The notes below the pieces were generated by a model. That model was not told the DNA's origin. It worked only from the letters and a program-made list of their open reading frames with translations, and ran no database searches. Below are positions 28,119 to 31,696 of a DNA stretch of 31,696 nucleotides, piece after piece; within the stretch, counting starts at the first letter, position 1, and each line of letters begins with the position of its first letter. The stretch lies in assembly GCA_002402375.1 (NCBI GenBank), contig DHFT01000015.1, positions 1-31,696 of the forward strand, given 5' to 3'. The DNA is from Elusimicrobia bacterium UBA4817 (GTDB taxonomy: Bacteria; Elusimicrobiota; UBA8919). The translations under genes and the position numbers were made by a program.

Positions 28119-28841
28119 TTAATCAACCTCAAAATTTGAGTAGACGTTTTTTACATCGTCGTTTTCTTCAAGTTCATCCGCAAGTTCAATCATTTTTCTC
28201 GCATCATTGCCTTCAAGTTTAATATATGTTGACGGGAGCATCGTATTCTCGGCGGTTTCAATCGGAATCTTTTTATCTGAAAGTGCTTTTTTTATTTTTT
28301 CGAAATCGGAGGGAGACGTGAATATTTCATAAACACTTTCGTCGTCGCTCTTTACGTCATCGGCGCCCCCGTCAATAGCAATGTTCATCAGTTCATCCTC
28401 TTTAACTTTTGATTTTTCAACCGCTATGTAGCCCTTCGGCTGAAACATCCACCCGACGCAGCCCGTATCACCGAGATTTCCCCCATGCGACGAAAAAGTC
28501 TTTCTTATCTCAGAATGTGTCCTGTTTTTGTTATCGGTGGTAACCTCAATCATAACTGCCACCCCTCCGGGCCCGTACCCTTCGTAGACAAATTCTTCGT
28601 AAGTCACGCCCGGCAGTTCCCCGGTGCCGCGTTGAATCGCCTTTTTTATGTTGTCCGTCGGCATATTCGCCGCTTTCGCATCTTCAATCGCTTTTCTTAA
28701 ACGCGCGTTGCTTTCCGGATTCCCGCCTTGTTTTGCGGCAATGGTAAGTTCCCTGCCGATTCTGGTAAATACCTTTCCTCTTTTAGCGTCAATAATCGCT
28801 TTTTTGTGTTTAATACCCGCCCATTTGGAATGTCCTGACAT
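28119..28841 (-). CDS. yebC: YebC/PmpR family protein
   Basis: 240 aa, standard length. The family was long annotated as transcription regulators; recent work on relatives points to helping ribosomes through difficult (for example proline-rich) sequences. Start MSGHSKWAGIKHKKAIIDAKRGKVFTRIGREL is near-universal. NPESNARLRKAIEDAKAANMPTDNI, YEGYGPGGVAVMIE and KNRTHSEIRKTFSSHGGNLG follow. It heads the ruvCA operon. GGGGGG serves as ribosome site and a promoter is visible at 28890-28918. Confidence 0.97.
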   Translation of the reverse strand: MSGHSKWAGIKHKKAIIDAKRGKVFTRIGRELTIAAKQGGNPESNARLRKAIEDAKAANMPTDNIKKAIQRGTGELPGVTYEEFVYEGYGPGGVAVMIEVTTDNKNRTHSEIRKTFSSHGGNLGDTGCVGWMFQPKGYIAVEKSKVKEDELMNIAIDGGADDVKSDDESVYEIFTSPSDFEKIKKALSDKKIPIETAENTMLPSTYIKLEGNDARKMIELADELEENDDVKNVYSNFEVD

Positions 28842-28889
28842 AAAAAAATCCCCCCCGGATTGTGTCCGTAAATAGCATTCAACGTCTGT

Positions 28890-28918
28890 ATGATAGCATA
28901 TTTATTAAATGTCTTCAA
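28890..28918 (-). promoter_or_regulatory. Promoter of the yebC-ruvC-ruvA operon
   Basis: TTGAAG (28918-28913), 17-nt spacer and TATCAT (28895-28890) on the minus strand, start near 28883, giving a leader of about 42 nt with a G-rich ribosome site. Confidence 0.6.
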
Positions 28919-28951
28919 GTAAAAAATTATTTCCCGCTTATAAAACGTCTT

Positions 28952-29458
28952 TCAGATAATTTCCAGAACCTTTTTTTCCAAATCTTTTAATCCCCTGTCA
29001 TTGACAATCCTGTAATCAATAAAATCAAAAAGTTCCGATTCGGTATTGTCCTTTGTTATTTTAACATCGGGACGGGTAACACCGATAACAACAACTTCAA
29101 ATCCCATTTTTTTTGCTCTTTTAATCGTTTCAGCCAACTCCCACGCCCGGCGGATACCGTCAATGACGACATCGCCGGCGGACGGCAGCATATCCAGACA
29201 GGCAACGCCGGGCGGATAACCGCTGTCTGCCATTTTGTTGCCTTCCGCTATAAGTTCAACCCTGCAGAAATTATGGTCGGTCATACGTCGTTTTTTTATT
29301 TCTTCCGCCGGAACACCGGTCAATTCGGAGACCCTGAATAAAATCGCATCCGATGAAGACATCCTCTCACATTTTTTGTGTGATGCTATAAATGTTGACA
29401 CTGTGGTTTTTCCCGACTGCGGGCAATCGCTTACGACAAGATATAATTTTTTTGACAT
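28952..29458 (-). CDS. P-loop nucleoside-kinase-like protein
   Basis: 168 aa, soluble. The N-terminal strand and loop LYLVVSDCPQSGKTTVSTF is a Walker A in which the first glycine is replaced (usual GxxxxGK[ST]). MSSSDAILFRVSELTG and the basic KKRRMTDHNFCRVELIAEGN follow. DVVIDGIRRAWELAETIKRA resembles the VIDGVRxxxE switch of deoxynucleoside-monophosphate/dephospho-CoA kinase-like proteins, and VVVIGVTRPD is the following strand. The terminal DFIDYRIVNDRGLKDLEKKV is also typical, with the [IV]xNxGxxxxL pattern. A nucleotide kinase is likely; the substrate cannot be told. It follows the TM-helix protein by 14 nt. Confidence 0.7.
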   Translation of the reverse strand: MSKKLYLVVSDCPQSGKTTVSTFIASHKKCERMSSSDAILFRVSELTGVPAEEIKKRRMTDHNFCRVELIAEGNKMADSGYPPGVACLDMLPSAGDVVIDGIRRAWELAETIKRAKKMGFEVVVIGVTRPDVKITKDNTESELFDFIDYRIVNDRGLKDLEKKVLEII

Positions 29459-29472
29459 ACTCTATGCTGACA

Positions 29473-30147
29473 CTATTTTTTTTTGAATGCATCAACCAAA
29501 TCGGATATTATTTTGGCGGCGAGGTCTTTTGAGCCCAGACCGAAAGCAATCGCAAAAGCAAGCCCCATTGAAGCAAATATTATCGTGATAACGGCGTTGA
29601 TGATTTCAGCGGCAATGTTTAATTGCTCAAGCGCAATCATTGCGGAAAATATTATTATTATCGTTGATACGATTTTGCCGAGAATATTTGCCTGTGAAAT
29701 ACCGGCATTTACCGACATAGCGACAACTACGGAATTCAAAAATGTGGATAAAAATAATCCCAAAATCAGAATGAAAATCGCAATAATTATATTCGGGACA
29801 TAAAGTATCATTCGGTCCATAACTGCGCTGACCGAAGTAAGACCCAGTGCGTTTATGGCTGTCGCGAGCGATACAAAAATAATGAGCCAGTAAAAAATAA
29901 TCCCTATTACTTCCGAAAGGGTATATTTTATTCCGCCCTTTTCAAGTATTTGCGAAAGATTAATTTTTCCGGAAAGTGCGTCCAATTTCAGAAAAACTAA
30001 AACCTTCACGAGAACTTTTTTCAGAACAACCGCAACCAGCCATCCGACGAGAACAATCACCAGAAAACCGATAAACATCGGAACAAACTGGGCAAACTTA
30101 CCCAACATCATCTTAACCGGCTCCACAAAAACAACTCTCCAATCCAT
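29473..30147 (-). CDS. TM-helix repeat membrane protein (MscS-related, CmpX-like)
   Basis: 224 aa from ATG 30147, preceded by GGGAGGGGGG; a GTG at 30162 would start inside that ribosome site. Five membrane segments are visible. Two are copies of the 'conserved TM helix' repeat (FLVIVLVGWLVAVVLKKVLVKVL and IIIAIFILILGLFLSTFLNSVVV). The last helix, IIFASMGLAFAIAFGLGSKDLAAKI, resembles the MscS pore helix. The beta domain of MscS is missing, as in CmpX-type proteins. A role in ion flux or envelope stress is inference. An element of the hairpin family (30164-30252) sits just upstream. Confidence 0.8.
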   Translation of the reverse strand: MDWRVVFVEPVKMMLGKFAQFVPMFIGFLVIVLVGWLVAVVLKKVLVKVLVFLKLDALSGKINLSQILEKGGIKYTLSEVIGIIFYWLIIFVSLATAINALGLTSVSAVMDRMILYVPNIIIAIFILILGLFLSTFLNSVVVAMSVNAGISQANILGKIVSTIIIIFSAMIALEQLNIAAEIINAVITIIFASMGLAFAIAFGLGSKDLAAKIISDLVDAFKKK

Positions 30148-30163
30148 AATCCCCCCTCCCACT

Positions 30164-30252
30164 CAGTATTACGGATTAAGTCGTCCGCCACGGCGGACTT
30201 TACGTAGTAAGTTTTGCATCTCTTAATCCTTACCACTTATAACTTAATCCTG
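30164..30252 (-). repeat. Inverted repeat upstream of the TM-helix gene (element G)
   Basis: On the minus strand it starts CAGGATTAAG and ends CTTAATCCGTAATACTG. In the middle GTCCGCC/GGCGGAC is a perfect 7-bp GC stem. It shares GGATTAAGT units with elements D and E. Here the gene has its own ribosome site after the hairpin. Confidence 0.7.
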
Positions 30253-30302
30253 CTTTTATCATTTTATATGTTTTATTGTAGCATTAACTACAGATTGTAA
30301 AA

Positions 30303-30368
30303 GAGAAACCGGCAAAATTAATTCAAAATGATAACTGTCAAATTCGTTGAAAACTGGAGAAATCACTT
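30303..30368. repeat. Direct repeat copy 2 (66 bp)
   Basis: Aligns without gaps to 30911-30976 with 55 of 66 bases identical, including TCAAATTCGTT and TGGAGAAATCACTT. It lies 37 nt after the stop of the 162-aa gene on the minus strand. Confidence 0.8.
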
Positions 30369-30405
30369 ATATATGAAATGCTCCCATTTTCTTTCTTTTT
30401 TTCGA

Positions 30406-30894
30406 TTATTTTGTTAACCACAGTTTTAGAAATTTTTTTGCTTTTCCATTCCAATAGAAAACGGAACTAGAACCTTCTGATGCAAATAACTTTATCGCGG
30501 AATTTTTCAGCTGTTTAGGTGTTTTGGTGTTGCCCTCTTTAGGAGGATAAACCATAACCGTTGATGGCTCAACTTTTTCAACCCCCATATACTGCAATGC
30601 ATCGATATTCATAGTATCAAGTAATAGCCATTTGTCCGCATCGTCAAAGCATAACACTGCAAGCAATACCAACTTATTTTGCCTCTTGTCTATCGCTAAG
30701 AAACAGCCATCAACAAGATTGTCACCGTTGAGGTCCGCTGTAAACTCAGCATATCTATTAGCATTTTCAGAGCGCCAATCTGCTTTTAATTCATCGGTTG
30801 TTGGCAATCTGTATCTATCTGGAAGCACAGGACCACTGGCATGTGTCAGAGTTGAGAGCAAAACAATAATAACTGTCCAAAACCATTTATTCAT
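30406..30894 (-). CDS. Secreted hypothetical protein
   Basis: 162 aa with a clear signal peptide (MNKWFWTVIIVLLSTLTHASG). The mature part has TADLNGDNLVDGCFLA, a DxNxDxxxDG calcium-loop pattern like FG-GAP or dockerin loops, then FYWNGKAKKFLKLW at the end. I recognise no family. It looks like the small periplasmic proteins seen beside variable regions. No Shine-Dalgarno is apparent. It sits between two copies of the 66-bp direct repeat, so gene plus repeat forms a unit of about 608 bp. Confidence 0.7.
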   Translation of the reverse strand: MNKWFWTVIIVLLSTLTHASGPVLPDRYRLPTTDELKADWRSENANRYAEFTADLNGDNLVDGCFLAIDKRQNKLVLLAVLCFDDADKWLLLDTMNIDALQYMGVEKVEPSTVMVYPPKEGNTKTPKQLKNSAIKLFASEGSSSVFYWNGKAKKFLKLWLTK

Positions 30895-30910
30895 ATTTAT
30901 TCTTATAAAA

Positions 30911-30976
30911 GAAAAACTGGCATTTTTACTTCAAAATGATTACTATCAAATTCGTTCAAAGATGGAGAAATCACTT
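30911..30976. repeat. Direct repeat copy 1 (66 bp)
   Basis: The partner of 30303-30368. Its end overlaps the stop codon (30973-30971) of the 171-aa gene, so it follows that gene directly in transcription order. A short related sequence, TTCAAAACTGGAGTTATCA, occurs near 31570. Confidence 0.8.
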
Positions 30977-31486
30977 TGTCCCATTATATTTGGTAAATCT
31001 TCTATATTTTAAACATAGTTTATTACAAAATTCTTTTAGTTTATCTTCGATAATATCTTCTGAAAGATAAAATGGGTCATCAAAAACATCATACCAATCT
31101 ATAAGTATTTTATTACCTTTATAAACAAGTAAATGTACGGCAATTTCCGGCTCAGCATGGTTTTTGCTTAATTCAAGTAATTCTTTTATATTTTCATCTG
31201 TCAATGGTATATGATAATAATCAATGCCGGAAACCGGCCAGATTGTACCAATAGCAATTTTTACCGGATTTGCTATCTGTGTTTTGTTAAAAAATTCCTT
31301 TAATTTTTTATCAGGATAACCGCCCTCAAGATACAAAATAGAACCATTTGGAATAATAATAGGCAATGCACTCAGAAATTCTGTAAATATTTTTATAGGT
31401 TCAACTTCCCAATAAGGATTTGTTAATGTTATGCCTGCTCTGTCTTCGGGCGGTACTATATGCAGTATTTTATACAACCATTTCAT
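30971..31486 (-). CDS. Hypothetical cytoplasmic protein
   Basis: 171 aa without signal or membrane segments. The reading is MKWLYKILHIVPPEDRAGITLTNP, GSILYLEGGYPDKKLKEFF, and IDYYHIPLTDENIKELLELSKNHAEPEIAVHLLVYKGNKILIDWYDVFDDPFYLS. I do not recognise the family. Tryptophan- and acid-rich globular proteins like this are common in variable islands. The GAGGT ribosome site 7 nt before the ATG supports the start. It is the last visible gene at this edge; 31487-31696 holds no gene I can support. Confidence 0.7.
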   Translation of the reverse strand: MKWLYKILHIVPPEDRAGITLTNPYWEVEPIKIFTEFLSALPIIIPNGSILYLEGGYPDKKLKEFFNKTQIANPVKIAIGTIWPVSGIDYYHIPLTDENIKELLELSKNHAEPEIAVHLLVYKGNKILIDWYDVFDDPFYLSEDIIEDKLKEFCNKLCLKYRRFTKYNGTK

Positions 31487-31696
31487 TTTCTTACCTCAAA
31501 TTTCTAAGAACATACATTAACAAAAGAGATCGCGGCAAAATCGCTGTAAGTTTTTATGCAATACTTCTGTTCAAAACTGGAGTTATCAATCGAAAAATAA
31601 AATTCAAATTTTATTACAAGATGCTGACATTATGATTTTACAATTTTTTTATTGGATTTTCAAGTCGCTATATAAGTCAAGGACATATGCGACATT

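Noticed and set aside
30303..30976. 66-bp repeats as integron attC sites
   Set aside because: I could not find the paired RYYYAAC/GTTRRRY core sites or a convincing imperfect stem; left as an open question.

Overview
The window is an AT-rich bacterial chromosome segment in which every convincing gene lies on the minus strand, so transcription runs from high to low coordinates. Gene content points to an uncultivated diderm, probably anaerobic lineage: rubredoxin, a predicted outer-membrane beta-barrel protein, phosphatidylserine/phosphatidylethanolamine synthesis, a serine palmitoyltransferase-like gene, and many small palindromic repeats between and inside genes. Omnitrophota/Elusimicrobiota-like bacteria fit, but no marker here fixes the phylum.

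In transcription order from the right end: (1) 31486-30406, two unknown genes, each followed by a copy of a 66-bp direct repeat. (2) 30147-28952, a TM-helix (MscS-related) membrane protein and a small P-loop protein. (3) 28841-18067, a recombination and tRNA-modification cluster: yebC, ruvC, ruvA, a ParE-type toxin-antitoxin pair lodged between ruvA and ruvB, ruvB, a radical SAM protein, queH, an anchored protein with a pseudopilin-like tail, DUF2905, a SpoIID/LytB lipoprotein, a GT-C glycosyltransferase and queA. (4) 17772-14624, tRNA-Thr, a cyclic-nucleotide-binding-like protein, rpmG, tRNA-Trp, secE, nusG, rplK, rplA. rplJ, rplL and rpoBC do not follow. (5) 14615-8383, psd and pssA (phosphatidylethanolamine), then leuA, leuC, a small unknown gene, leuD and leuB. 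(6) 8323-5934, an overlapping pair of serine palmitoyltransferase and a YghO/GNAT-like acyltransferase, a plausible two-step ceramide (sphingolipid) module. (7) 5869-157, a tiny-membrane-protein operon, a beta-barrel protein plus an FN3-containing secreted protein, a metal P-type ATPase and rubredoxin.

The most unusual feature is a family of 55-83 nt inverted-repeat elements filling intercistronic gaps of the rpmG-to-spt region. In at least five cases (before secE, rplK, rplA, the 90-aa gene and spt) the Shine-Dalgarno core GAGG lies on the far side of the hairpin from the start codon. If the hairpin forms, SD and start come to a normal 7-8 nt spacing. The element sequences differ between families while this geometry is kept. 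Related repeats have also entered coding sequence: the ends of leuA and leuB, the signal peptide and an internal loop of the SpoIID protein, and a loop of RuvC. Three sigma70-like promoters (ATPase, small membrane gene, ruvB) place the predicted transcript start at or within 4 nt of the ATG, suggesting leaderless mRNAs. Two multi-branched inverted-repeat elements (53-150 and 17939-18057) lie just downstream of rubredoxin and queA.
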